Shown here one piece after another: positions 25,346-33,624 of a stretch of 64,000 bases of DNA. The notes beneath the pieces were generated by a model, which was given only the letters and a program-made list of their open reading frames with translations, was not told where the DNA came from and made no database searches. The stretch is taken from contig CAWKGC010000019.1 of NCBI GenBank assembly GCA_963849005.1, forward strand, positions 124,001-188,000. The letters are read 5' to 3'. A program made the position numbers and the translations under genes. The DNA is from CAWKGC01 sp963849005. GTDB lineage: Bacteria; Pseudomonadota; Gammaproteobacteria; Burkholderiales; Usitatibacteraceae. The stretch's first letter is position 1; every line of letters starts with the position of its first letter.

Positions 25346-27448
25346 TTACCGCCTATCCCCCGCCGGCGCGATCATCAGGTCGATTTCGACCGGTTCCTCG
25401 CGCATCACCACCAGCGCCGAGTCGTCGGGGCTGGGGGCGACGCTCGTTCCTGAACCGGTGGGCGTGAAGGGCGTGGCCCATGTCACGCGCCTTTCGGCGA
25501 GCCCGTAACGCGCGAGCTGGCGCACGCCATTCTCGTCCCGCGGAAAATAGAGCGCCTTCTCGCCCAGCGCCCAATCGAAGCGCGCGGCCTCGCCGATGGG
25601 CAGGGCCAGCGGCTCGCAGCGCAACGTGGCGATATCGCAGGAAGTCAGCCCCTCCAATAGCGGCTGCTGGAAGACGAGCCGCGACGAATTGATCTGGAAC
25701 TCGAGCAAGGGCGGCAGGGCCAGCCGCTCGGCCTTGTCCCCCGCGACCTCGCGCCGGAAGAGCCGCGAGGCGTGGCCGTCCTGCTCGCCGTGGAAAAGCC
25801 ACTTGCCATCGCGGCTTTCGCGCGCGTCGGTGACGTGCTCGCCCAGCTGTTCGAGCGGCTGCAGCTTCGCGTCCGCGATGTCGATGCGCACCGCGAACTG
25901 CTTGTTGCCGTCGCTGCCGACGGGAATTCGCACCGCCAGGATGGACTTGCCGTCGGCCGACCAATGCGGGCGGATGTAGCGGTAGCCGTCGGGCGCGTTC
26001 AGGCGTGCCGGCGCCTTGCCGAACTCGGCGACATAGAGCGCTTCGGTGCCCTCGCGATTCGAACTGAACACGATGCGGCCGCCGTCGGGCGAGTATTCCG
26101 GCTGGCCCGTGTAGCGCATCGATTTCCATAGCTCGCCCTCGGGCTCGGCGCGGGCGCCCACCTTGATGCGCCAGAGGTTGGCGCGGTAACTGGCCATTTC
26201 GAAGACGATCGCGCCGTCGCTCGCCCGGTCGGGAAAGCGCGCACCCCGCGCGCCGGCAAGCCGGGCCTCGCCCGTGGCCAGGTCGAGGGTGTTGAGCGCG
26301 CGAAACCCGAACCAGTCTGCAGCGACGAGCAAGGGGCCGCCGGGCGCGAGCCAGGCGAGCCCGTAGCCCAGGCCCTGCAGTCCTCCTGCGTTGCGCGCGG
26401 TTTCGGGCTGTGCCACGTCCAGCAACCATACGCGGCGGCTGGACGTGTTCCCGCGGAAGAAGGCGATGTGGCGACCGTCGGGGCTTGCGCGCGGGTAGGA
26501 GTCGCCGCCCTGCTCCGGGCCGGGGGCGCTCAGCGTGCGCACCTCTCCGGTGGCGATGAGGCGCATCTTGAGCCCGGCGGGAAACTGCGGCCGGACCTCG
26601 CCCGAATAGACGAGGGCGCTGCCGTCGGGGAGGAGGTCGAAGCGCCAGTGCGGACGGTCGGCGCAGTCGCCGATCTCGCGCTCCGAGCCGGTCGCCGTGT
26701 CGAGTTCGATGAAGGCGCAGCCTTCGCGCTTGCCCTGCCAGTAGGCGATGCGGCGGCTGTCCGGGAAGAACACCGGCCCGGCGTTCTGCATCGCCGGTGC
26801 GCCAAAAATCCTGCGCGTCCTCGTGGCAAGGTCCTCCACGACAATGCGCGATTCATCACCGCTGGCGCTCGCGTAGGCGACCAACCGGCCGTCAGGCGAG
26901 AAGCGCGGCGCGAGCTCGATCTCCGCCCCGGTGACGAAGGAGGTCGAGGCCGCAAGCTGCCGCTCCAGCGCCGTGAAGCCCGCGCCGGCGGGCTGCGTCA
27001 GCGACCGCCAGGTGAGCGTCGCAGCAAGCATGCCGGCGCAAGCCACGGCCACCATGCTGCCGAAGGCGAGCCGGCGCGAGATGCCGCCGGCGCGCGGGGC
27101 GGGCGCCCCGGTTTCAGTCTTTGCCGGGGTGACAGCGGCGACCAGCCGGTAACCGGCCTTGGGCAGCGTCTCGATGTAGCGGGGCGCCTTGGGATCATCG
27201 CCGAGCGCAATCCGCAGTTCCGCGATAGCGCGTGACAGCACCTCGTCGTTGACCATCTTGCGAGACCAGACGTCTTCGATGAGCGCTTCGCGCGAAACGA
27301 CGCTTCCCGCATCGGCAGCGAGGCGGCGCAGCACCTGCATGAGCAGCGGCCGCAGGCGTACCGTGCCGGCCGCGCCCCTGAGCTCGTTCGATGCGGGCAG
27401 GGCGAGGAATTCCCCGACCCGGAATGCCTTGTCCATCGAATCAGCCAT
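25346..27448 (-). CDS. CadC-like membrane transcription regulator: winged helix plus TolB/WD40-like propeller
   Basis: I start at 27448 (MADSMDKAFRVGEF), with 27436 as an alternative. The roughly 700-residue protein opens with an OmpR-type winged-helix domain (about 5-100: PLLMQVLRRLAADAGSVVSR, DEVLSRAIAELRIALGDD and YIETLPKAGYRL). A single membrane segment follows (FGSMVAVACAGMLAATLTW). The rest is a periplasmic beta-propeller of PD40/TolB-like blades (ELAPRFSPDGRLVAYAS, YPRASPDGRHIAFFRG and QPEYSPDGGRIVFSSN). This is the CadC/ToxR logic with a propeller sensor. It is divergent from the gene at 27559 and a likely regulator of it. The signal sensed is unknown. Confidence 0.82.
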   Translation of the reverse strand: MADSMDKAFRVGEFLALPASNELRGAAGTVRLRPLLMQVLRRLAADAGSVVSREALIEDVWSRKMVNDEVLSRAIAELRIALGDDPKAPRYIETLPKAGYRLVAAVTPAKTETGAPAPRAGGISRRLAFGSMVAVACAGMLAATLTWRSLTQPAGAGFTALERQLAASTSFVTGAEIELAPRFSPDGRLVAYASASGDESRIVVEDLATRTRRIFGAPAMQNAGPVFFPDSRRIAYWQGKREGCAFIELDTATGSEREIGDCADRPHWRFDLLPDGSALVYSGEVRPQFPAGLKMRLIATGEVRTLSAPGPEQGGDSYPRASPDGRHIAFFRGNTSSRRVWLLDVAQPETARNAGGLQGLGYGLAWLAPGGPLLVAADWFGFRALNTLDLATGEARLAGARGARFPDRASDGAIVFEMASYRANLWRIKVGARAEPEGELWKSMRYTGQPEYSPDGGRIVFSSNREGTEALYVAEFGKAPARLNAPDGYRYIRPHWSADGKSILAVRIPVGSDGNKQFAVRIDIADAKLQPLEQLGEHVTDARESRDGKWLFHGEQDGHASRLFRREVAGDKAERLALPPLLEFQINSSRLVFQQPLLEGLTSCDIATLRCEPLALPIGEAARFDWALGEKALYFPRDENGVRQLARYGLAERRVTWATPFTPTGSGTSVAPSPDDSALVVMREEPVEIDLMIAPAGDRR

Positions 27449-27558
27449 GTAGCGGCAGGCACGGAGAAAAAAAGGAGCCAAATCGGAGTCTTCCGGAAGG
27501 CCGCGGGCGGGCGCCGGGCGGAAGCTTGCGGCTTCGTCCACCGATTGGAGTCCTTGCC

Positions 27559-28869
27559 ATGTCCGTCCTGCGTATTGTCGCCATGTTGCTTGTCTGCTTG
27601 TTTGGGGCGCTTCCCGCGCTGGCCCAGGAATCCTGCGGCTCGCGCCTGTTCGTGAGCGGCTACTACTCGAACGTGCATGTCTTCGATGCGTGCACGGGCG
27701 GGTATCTCCGCAACCTCGACAACTCGTCGCGCATCGCCGGCGCGCAGGCCGTCAGGCTCGGACCCGACGGCTACCTCTACGTCGTCAGCGAGGAGACCAG
27801 TTCGATTCTACGATACCGCAACGACACGCTCGATTTCGTCGATACCTTCGTCGTCGCGCAGGTAGCGCCCACCGGGATCGCCTTCGACGCGCAGGGCCGG
27901 CTCTACGTGGCCGGCTATCGCAGCCAGTCGGTGCTGCGCTACGACCGCCAGGGCAAGTTCATCGACACCGTGATGCCGGCGAGCGCGGCGGGCATCAGCG
28001 GCCCCGACAACGGCATGAGCTTCGGCCCCGACGGCCTGCTCTATATGCCGGGTTACGATTCCAGCAGCGTGGTGCGGGTTGACACCGGCAGCGCCCAGGC
28101 GTCGGTTGCCATACCGGCGCGCGCCTCCGGTCTCTTCCATACCCGCGGCATCCTGCCTTCGCGCGACGGCCAGTCGCTGTTCATCACCGGCGAGGGATCG
28201 GGGCAGGTGCTGCGCTACCGGATCGCGTCGGGGGAAGTGACCGAACTTGCGCGCGGCCTGGCCAAGCCCACGGGCATCGCCTACGGCACCGACGGCAACC
28301 TGCTCGTCATCGACGGAACGTCGGTGGTGCGCATCGACCCGGCGACGGGAGCCGTGCTGGGCACGCTGGTCGCGCCCGGCTCGGGCGGCGTGAGCGGTCC
28401 GACCTATCTCGCCGTGATCGGCAAGGCCACTGCCGCGAATCCCGCCGTCCTCGGATCGCAATACTGGGTGGTGGCGGAGACCGTGATGGCGGGCAACGTG
28501 CTCGATTTCACCGCCGCCTACACCGCGGTGGGCACCGGCTTCGGCGACCGCATGATTCCCGCCGAGGTGCAGCGCACCCCCTGGGGGACGATCCGCATCG
28601 AGTTCCACAGCTGCACGCGCGCCACGCTGACATGGACCTCGAGCGGCCCCGGCTCCGGCGGATTCGGCAACGGCGGCTATCCGCTGGAGCGCTTCTACGC
28701 CAGCGAGATGACCACGCGCTGCGAACAGCAGGGCTTTGCCGCCGCGGAGAAGTCCTGGGTGAACGGCCTGTGGTGGGGCGGCATCGGCCGCTCGGGCGAG
28801 GGGTTCTTCCTCGACCGGCGCAGCGACGGTTACGTCTTCCTCGGCTGGTTCACCTACCGTTCGCAATGA
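27559..28869 (+). CDS. Exported NHL/SMP-30-like beta-propeller protein with Trp-rich C-terminal module
   Basis: The signal peptide is MSVLRIVAMLLVCLFGALPA with cleavage near ALAQ-ES, giving a 436-residue precursor. Residues 25-300 form repeated blades (QAVRLGPDGYLYVVSEE, GIAFDAQGRLYVAGYRS, GMSFGPDGLLYMPGYDS and GIAYGTDGNLLVID), like NHL or SMP-30 propellers. After residue 310 comes a separate module that ends with GLWWGGIGRSGEGFFLDRR and LGWFTYRS, recalling small aromatic modules at the ends of many secreted proteins. The two Cys pairs could form disulfides. It is divergent from the CadC-like gene and overlaps or abuts a small exported protein. Function not known. Confidence 0.7.
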   Translation: MSVLRIVAMLLVCLFGALPALAQESCGSRLFVSGYYSNVHVFDACTGGYLRNLDNSSRIAGAQAVRLGPDGYLYVVSEETSSILRYRNDTLDFVDTFVVAQVAPTGIAFDAQGRLYVAGYRSQSVLRYDRQGKFIDTVMPASAAGISGPDNGMSFGPDGLLYMPGYDSSSVVRVDTGSAQASVAIPARASGLFHTRGILPSRDGQSLFITGEGSGQVLRYRIASGEVTELARGLAKPTGIAYGTDGNLLVIDGTSVVRIDPATGAVLGTLVAPGSGGVSGPTYLAVIGKATAANPAVLGSQYWVVAETVMAGNVLDFTAAYTAVGTGFGDRMIPAEVQRTPWGTIRIEFHSCTRATLTWTSSGPGSGGFGNGGYPLERFYASEMTTRCEQQGFAAAEKSWVNGLWWGGIGRSGEGFFLDRRSDGYVFLGWFTYRSQ

Positions 28870-28877
28870 GGCCGGCC

Positions 28878-29207
28878 ATGTTCACCCGATTCCGATCTGC
28901 AAGCCTGCTGCGCGCGGCCCTTCTTGGCGCCCTGCTCCTGCCCGCCGGGTTGGCGCTCTCGCAACGCGACCCCTGCCTCGAGAGCAAGGCGCCCGAGTGC
29001 AAGCCGATCCAGCAGAAGCGCTGCCGCGACGCGGCCGAGCAGTACATTGCCCATATCAAGACTCTCCCGCTGGACAAGCCGAAAGAGGTCGAGGAATCGA
29101 AGCAGGTGATCGCGAAGATGGAGAAGAAGCTTGCGGACAATCGCCGCGCCGGCGTGGACGATTGCGTGACCTGGGGCGAGATCGGGAGGATCGCCGCCGG
29201 GCAGTAA
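28878..29207 (+). CDS. Small exported four-cysteine protein
   Basis: I prefer ATG at 28878, which has GAGG 7 bases upstream. An upstream ATG at 28866 overlaps the previous stop (ATGA). The 109-residue precursor has a signal peptide (SLLRAALLGALLLPAGLALS) and a mature part with four cysteines (DPCLE, PECKP, KRCRD and DDCVT) and basic/acidic helices. No family is recognised. Spacing to the propeller gene suggests the two are co-transcribed, and both are exported, so they may act together at the cell surface or in the periplasm. Confidence 0.7.
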   Translation: MFTRFRSASLLRAALLGALLLPAGLALSQRDPCLESKAPECKPIQQKRCRDAAEQYIAHIKTLPLDKPKEVEESKQVIAKMEKKLADNRRAGVDDCVTWGEIGRIAAGQ

Positions 29208-29210
29208 GCC

Positions 29211-30644
29211 TCAGGCGCGCTTGTGCTCGCCCAGCTTGACGATCTTCATGGTGTTGGTGCCGCCCGACTGGCCGATCGGCTCGCCCATGGTGATGACGAT
29301 CAGGTCGCCGAGCTGCGCCACGCCCTTGTCGAGCAGGACCCGTTCGGCCTCGAACAGCAATCTCTCGCGGTCGTGGCCCTCGTAGGGCAGCGTGAGCGGC
29401 CGCACGTCGCGCATGAGCGCGCACTTGGTGAGGGTCGCGGGTTCCGGCGTCAGCGCATAGATCGGCACGCCGCAGTTCAGGCGCGACATCCACAGCGCCG
29501 TCGAGCCGGACTGGGTGAGTGACGCGATCGCCTTGACCTTGAGGTGGTGCGCGGTGAACAGCGCGCCCATCGCGATCGACTGGTCGACGCGGGTGAAGAC
29601 GCGGTCGAGGAACTCGCGGTCGAGCGTCACCTGCGCGCTCTTCTCGGCCTCGATGCACACCCGCACCATCGCCTCCACGGCCTCGACCGGGAAGTGCCCC
29701 GAGGCCGACTCCGCCGAGAGCATCACCGCGTCGGTGCCGTCGAGCACCGCGTTGGCGACGTCCGAGACCTCGGCGCGCGTGGGGATCGGCGAGGAGATCA
29801 TCGACTCCATCATCTGCGTGGCGGTGATGGTGAGCTTGTTCATCTCGCGCGCCTCGCGGATCATGCGCTTCTGCAGCGCCGGCACTGCGGCATCGCCCAC
29901 TTCCACGGCGAGGTCGCCGCGCGCCACCATGATGCCGTCGCACGCCGCCATGATGTCCTTCAGCGCGGGGATCGCCTCGGCGCGCTCGATCTTGGCGATG
30001 AGCAGCGCCTTGCCGCCGGCGGCGCGCATCAGCTCGCGCGCCATGTACATGTCGGAGCCCGATTTCGGGAACGACACCGCGAGGTAGTCCGCCTTCAGCT
30101 GCGCGGCGGTGGTGATGTCCTGCATGTCCTTGGTGGTCAGCGGCGGCGCGGTGAGGCCGCCGCCCTGCCGGTTGATGCCCTTGTTGTTCGAGAGCACGCC
30201 GCCCACCCGCACCCGGCATTCGACCTTCGTGCCGGCAACGCTCTCGACATCGAAGACGAGGCGGCCGTCGTCGAGCAGCAGCGCGTCTCCCGGCTTCACG
30301 TCCTGCGGGAGTTCCTTGTAGTCGATGCCCACGCCGTCCTGCCCGCCGACATCGCGCGCGGCGTCGAGCGTGAACGGGTCGCCCTTCTTCAGCGTGACCT
30401 TGCCGCCTTCGAACTTGCCCACGCGGATCTTCGGCCCCTGCAGGTCGGCGAGTATCGCCACCACGCGGCCGAGCCGCTTTGCGATCTCGCGCACCAGCGT
30501 GGCGCGCCCGATGTGGTCTTGGGCAGTGCCGTGCGAGAAATTCATGCGCACGACGTCGACGCCGGACTTGATCAGGCGCTCGAGCACCTCCGCGGAGCTG
30601 GAGGCGGGACCGAGGGTGGCGACGATCTTGGTGGCGCGGGGCAT
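29211..30644 (-). CDS. pyk: Pyruvate kinase
   Basis: The 477-residue enzyme has an N-terminal TKIVATLGPASSS with the barrel residues RMNFSHG, and a Lys/Glu pair in IAKIERAEAI for the metal and substrate site. MVARGDLAVEVG and TATQMMESM follow, and a C-terminal allosteric domain ends near EHKRA. It converts phosphoenolpyruvate and ADP to pyruvate and ATP in the cytoplasm. It belongs to the minus-strand series tkt-gap-pgk-pyk, separated from the pgk stop by 44 bases. No alterations are seen. Confidence 0.95.
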   Translation of the reverse strand: MPRATKIVATLGPASSSAEVLERLIKSGVDVVRMNFSHGTAQDHIGRATLVREIAKRLGRVVAILADLQGPKIRVGKFEGGKVTLKKGDPFTLDAARDVGGQDGVGIDYKELPQDVKPGDALLLDDGRLVFDVESVAGTKVECRVRVGGVLSNNKGINRQGGGLTAPPLTTKDMQDITTAAQLKADYLAVSFPKSGSDMYMARELMRAAGGKALLIAKIERAEAIPALKDIMAACDGIMVARGDLAVEVGDAAVPALQKRMIREAREMNKLTITATQMMESMISSPIPTRAEVSDVANAVLDGTDAVMLSAESASGHFPVEAVEAMVRVCIEAEKSAQVTLDREFLDRVFTRVDQSIAMGALFTAHHLKVKAIASLTQSGSTALWMSRLNCGVPIYALTPEPATLTKCALMRDVRPLTLPYEGHDRERLLFEAERVLLDKGVAQLGDLIVITMGEPIGQSGGTNTMKIVKLGEHKRA

Positions 30645-30688
30645 GGGTGTCCTTGCGATTGGCGAGGGACCATTCTAGCCCCCGCATT

Positions 30689-31870
30689 TCAGCCTTTCGC
30701 GCGCGCCTCGAGGGCGGCCACCGCTGGCAGCGTCTTGCCCTCGAGGAACTCGAGGAAGGCGCCGCCGCCGGTGGAGATGCAGGAAATGCGGTCGGTGACG
30801 CCGTACCTGGCGATCGCCGCGAGCGTGTCCCCGCCGCCGGCAATCGAAAACGCGGGCGAATTCGCCACGGCCTCCGCGACCACTTTCGTGCCGTTGCCGA
30901 AGGCGTCGAATTCGAACACGCCGACCGGCCCGTTCCAGACGATGGTGCCTGCCGACGCGAGGATCCCGGCATAGCGCGCGGCGGTCTTCGGGCCGATGTC
31001 GAGGATCATGTCGTCGTCCGCCACATCAGCCGCGTCCTTGGTGGTGGCCGGCGTGTCCGCGGCGAAGGCCTTGCCGCATACCGCATCCACCGGGATCGGC
31101 ACCTCCGCGCCGCGCGCACGCATCAGCGCAGCGATCTCCCTGGCCTCGGGCGCGAGGTCCGGCTCGGCGAGCGACTTGCCGATCGGCAGCCCCGCGGCGA
31201 GCATGAAGGTGTTGGCGATTCCGCCGCCGACGATCAGCTGGTCGACTTTCGTGGAGAGCGACTTGAGGATGGTGAGCTTGGTCGAGACCTTCGAGCCGGC
31301 GACGATCGCCACCAGCGGGCGCTTCGGGCTGGCCAGCGCGCGGCCCAGCCCGTCGAGCTCGGCGGCGAGCAGCGGGCCGGCGCAGGCGATGGGCGCGAAC
31401 CGCGCCACGCCGTGCGTCGTGGCCTCCGCGCGGTGCGCGGTGCCGAAGGCGTCGTTCACGTAGACGTCGCAAAGCGCGGCGATCTTCCTCGCGAGCGCTT
31501 CGTCGTCCTTCTTCTCGCCCTTGTTGAAGCGGCAGTTCTCGAGGAGCACGACTTCGCCCGGCTCGACCTTCACGCCCCCGACCCAGTCGCGCTTGAGCGG
31601 CACGGGGAGCCCGAGCAGCTCGGACAGGCGCCCGGCCACCGGCGCCAGCGAATCGGCCTCGCTGAACTGCCCTTCGGTGGGACGGCCGAGGTGCGAGGTG
31701 ACCATCACCGCCGCGCCCTTGTCCAGCGCCAGCCGGATCGCCGGCAGCGAAGCGCGGATGCGCGTGTCGTCGGTGATGTTTCCCGCGTCGTCCTGCGGCA
31801 CGTTGAGGTCGGAACGGATGAAGACCCGCTTGCCGGCGAGGTCGAGCTCCGCCATCTTGAGAACGTGCAT
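30689..31870 (-). CDS. pgk: Phosphoglycerate kinase
   Basis: The 393-residue enzyme shows the PGK signature RSDLNVPQDD at the N-terminus, then TSHLGRPTEG, a substrate-binding region with FGTAHRAEAT, and the nucleotide-binding SIAGGGDTLAA-type glycine stretch near the C-terminus. The reaction is 1,3-bisphosphoglycerate plus ADP to 3-phosphoglycerate plus ATP (reversed in gluconeogenesis or a Calvin cycle). It begins 4 bases after the gap stop, so the two genes are tightly coupled. Confidence 0.95.
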   Translation of the reverse strand: MHVLKMAELDLAGKRVFIRSDLNVPQDDAGNITDDTRIRASLPAIRLALDKGAAVMVTSHLGRPTEGQFSEADSLAPVAGRLSELLGLPVPLKRDWVGGVKVEPGEVVLLENCRFNKGEKKDDEALARKIAALCDVYVNDAFGTAHRAEATTHGVARFAPIACAGPLLAAELDGLGRALASPKRPLVAIVAGSKVSTKLTILKSLSTKVDQLIVGGGIANTFMLAAGLPIGKSLAEPDLAPEAREIAALMRARGAEVPIPVDAVCGKAFAADTPATTKDAADVADDDMILDIGPKTAARYAGILASAGTIVWNGPVGVFEFDAFGNGTKVVAEAVANSPAFSIAGGGDTLAAIARYGVTDRISCISTGGGAFLEFLEGKTLPAVAALEARAKG

Positions 31871-31874
31871 TGCG

Positions 31875-32888
31875 CTACTTCGCCGACATCAGCGCCATCG
31901 TCGTGTCGAGCATGCGGTTCGAAAACCCCCATTCATTGTCATACCAGCTGCTGACCTTCACCAGCGCGCCCGACACCTTGGTGAGGGTGGCGTCGAAAGT
32001 GGACGACGCGGGATCGTGGTTGAAGTCCACCGACACCAGGGGGCCGGTGTTGTAGTTGAGGATGCCCTTGAGCGGGCCGCTCTCGGAGGCGGCCTTCATG
32101 GTTGCGTTCACTTCCTCGACGGTGGTGGCGCGCGCGGCGATGAAGGAGAGGTCGACCAGCGACACGTTGATGGTCGGCACGCGGATCGCGAAGCCGTCGA
32201 GCTTGCCGTTCAATTCCGGCAGCACCAGCCCCACCGCGGCGGCCGCTCCCGTCTTGGTCGGGATCATCGACATCGTCGCGGAGCGCGCCCGGCGCAGGTC
32301 CTCGTGATAGACGTCGGTGAGCACCTGGTCGTTGGTGTAGGCATGTATCGTCGTCATGAGCCCCGTGACCACGCCGATCTTGTCGTGCAGGGGCTTCACC
32401 AGCGGCGCGAGGCAATTCGTCGTGCAGCTCGCATTCGAGATCACCGTGTGCGCTGCCTTGAGCACCTGGTGGTTCACGCCGAAGACCACGGTGGCATCGA
32501 CATCCTTGCCGCCGGGCGCGGAGATGATGACCTTCTTCGCGCCGGCCTTGATGTGCAGCCCGGCCTTCTCCTTGGTCGTGAAAAGCCCGGTGCATTCGAG
32601 CACTACGTCCACCTCGAGCTCGCCCCACGGCAGTTGCGACGGGTCGCGCATCGCGAGCACGCGGATGCGGTCGCCGTTGACCACCATGTGGTCCCCGTCC
32701 ACCTCGACCTTGCCCGGGAACTTGCCGTGCGCCGTGTCGTAGCGCGTGAGGTGGGCGTTGGTCTCCGCGTTGCCGAGGTCGTTGATCGCCACGATCGCGA
32801 GGTCGTGCTTCCTGCCGTCTTCGTAGTGGGCGCGCAGGATGTTGCGGCCGATGCGGCCGTAGCCGTTGATGGCGACGCGGATGGTCAT
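31875..32888 (-). CDS. gap: Glyceraldehyde-3-phosphate dehydrogenase
   Basis: This 337-residue type I GAPDH has the NAD-binding start IRVAINGYGRIGRNILRA and the catalytic cysteine in SNASCTTNCLAP. The phosphate-binding THAYT motif appears in TTIHAYTNDQ, and the C-terminal signature is WYDNEWGFSNRML. It is upstream of pgk and pyk on the minus strand. A -10-like TAAAAT lies 47-52 bases before the start. It is cytoplasmic and NAD-linked by its Asp-Leu-like motif (AINDL), which I judge by eye only. Confidence 0.95.
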   Translation of the reverse strand: MTIRVAINGYGRIGRNILRAHYEDGRKHDLAIVAINDLGNAETNAHLTRYDTAHGKFPGKVEVDGDHMVVNGDRIRVLAMRDPSQLPWGELEVDVVLECTGLFTTKEKAGLHIKAGAKKVIISAPGGKDVDATVVFGVNHQVLKAAHTVISNASCTTNCLAPLVKPLHDKIGVVTGLMTTIHAYTNDQVLTDVYHEDLRRARSATMSMIPTKTGAAAAVGLVLPELNGKLDGFAIRVPTINVSLVDLSFIAARATTVEEVNATMKAASESGPLKGILNYNTGPLVSVDFNHDPASSTFDATLTKVSGALVKVSSWYDNEWGFSNRMLDTTMALMSAK

Positions 32889-32934
32889 TTTGGTCGGGTC
32901 TCCGGGGAGGGCGGTGCGGTGGGGAAAGACGACT

Positions 32935-32940
32935 ATTTTA
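32935..32940 (-). promoter_or_regulatory. Possible -10 box of gap
   Basis: TAAAAT on the minus strand would place transcription start about 40 bases before gap. No convincing -35 is seen, and the 41-bp repeat lies directly behind it. Confidence 0.35.
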
Positions 32941-32963
32941 GCCGATTGGGACCCAAAAGCCTG

Positions 32964-33082
32964 TCGGAATCGTCATGCCGGACTCGATCCGGCATCCAGC
33001 GCAGTCGGAATCGTCATGCCGGACTCGATCCGGCATCCAGCGCAGTTCGATATGGCTGGATTCCGGGTCAAGCCCGGAATGA
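32964..33082. repeat. Two tandem 41-bp repeats with palindromes plus a third related palindrome
   Basis: Units 32964-33004 and 33005-33045 are identical and each holds ATGCCGGA-CTCGA-TCCGGCAT, a hairpin. A third palindrome, ATTCCGGG-TCAAG-CCCGGAAT, follows at about 33060-33080. The last residues and the stop of the GNAT gene are inside it. The motif resembles REP-like palindromes that are spread in many proteobacterial genomes. Confidence 0.8.
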
Positions 33083-33565
33083 CGGGATTCCCGTTTGGTT
33101 GACGAGCAAGGTGAGGTCGCGCCACGCGTAGGCGATCTCGCCGAAGGCATGGCCGCCGAGGGTCTCGTCCTTTTCCGCCACGGGTTCGCCGCCGACCGCC
33201 TCATAGAAGAGGCGCGCGCGGTTGGCCGTCAGGACCCACAGGTAGAAACCGAAGACGCCCTGCCGCACGAAGTGCCGCGCGCACTCCGCGAGCAGGGCGC
33301 GGCCGAGGCCGCGGCGCTGGAATTCCTGCAACAGGTAAAGCGCATAGACCTCGCCTTCGAGGGGCCCGAGCGGATCGCGGCCGGGGCCGCAGCTGGCGAA
33401 GCCCACGAGCTGCCCGTCGGCTTCGGCGGCAAACACCGCATTCGCGCCGCCGGACCGTGCCAGGCGCCTGTGCCAGCCCTCCTCGGACTTGTTCGCCGAC
33501 TCGGAGGCGACCACCGCGGCGGGCAGGATGCCGGCGTAGCTCGTGCGCCAGCTTTCCGCATGCAC
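33068..33565 (-). CDS. GNAT family N-acetyltransferase
   Basis: From GTG at 33565 the product has 165 residues. It shows acetyl-CoA motif A LYLLQEFQRRGLGRALLAEC and the later motif FYLWVLTANRARLFYEAVGGE. Recognisable GNAT sequence (LRIREASVADAAAIAR) continues upstream of the GTG without any ATG, GTG or TTG, up to a CTG at 33628 that overlaps the tkt stop. Translation may begin at a rare start, or an indel may hide it. The C-terminal SFRA and the stop lie in a palindromic repeat, so the tail is probably not conserved. Substrate unknown. Confidence 0.75.
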   Translation of the reverse strand: MHAESWRTSYAGILPAAVVASESANKSEEGWHRRLARSGGANAVFAAEADGQLVGFASCGPGRDPLGPLEGEVYALYLLQEFQRRGLGRALLAECARHFVRQGVFGFYLWVLTANRARLFYEAVGGEPVAEKDETLGGHAFGEIAYAWRDLTLLVNQTGIPSFRA

Positions 33566-33624
33566 ACGGGCGATCGCGGCCGCGTCGGCGACCGAAGCCT
33601 CGCGAATGCGGAGCTGGAGCGCGT

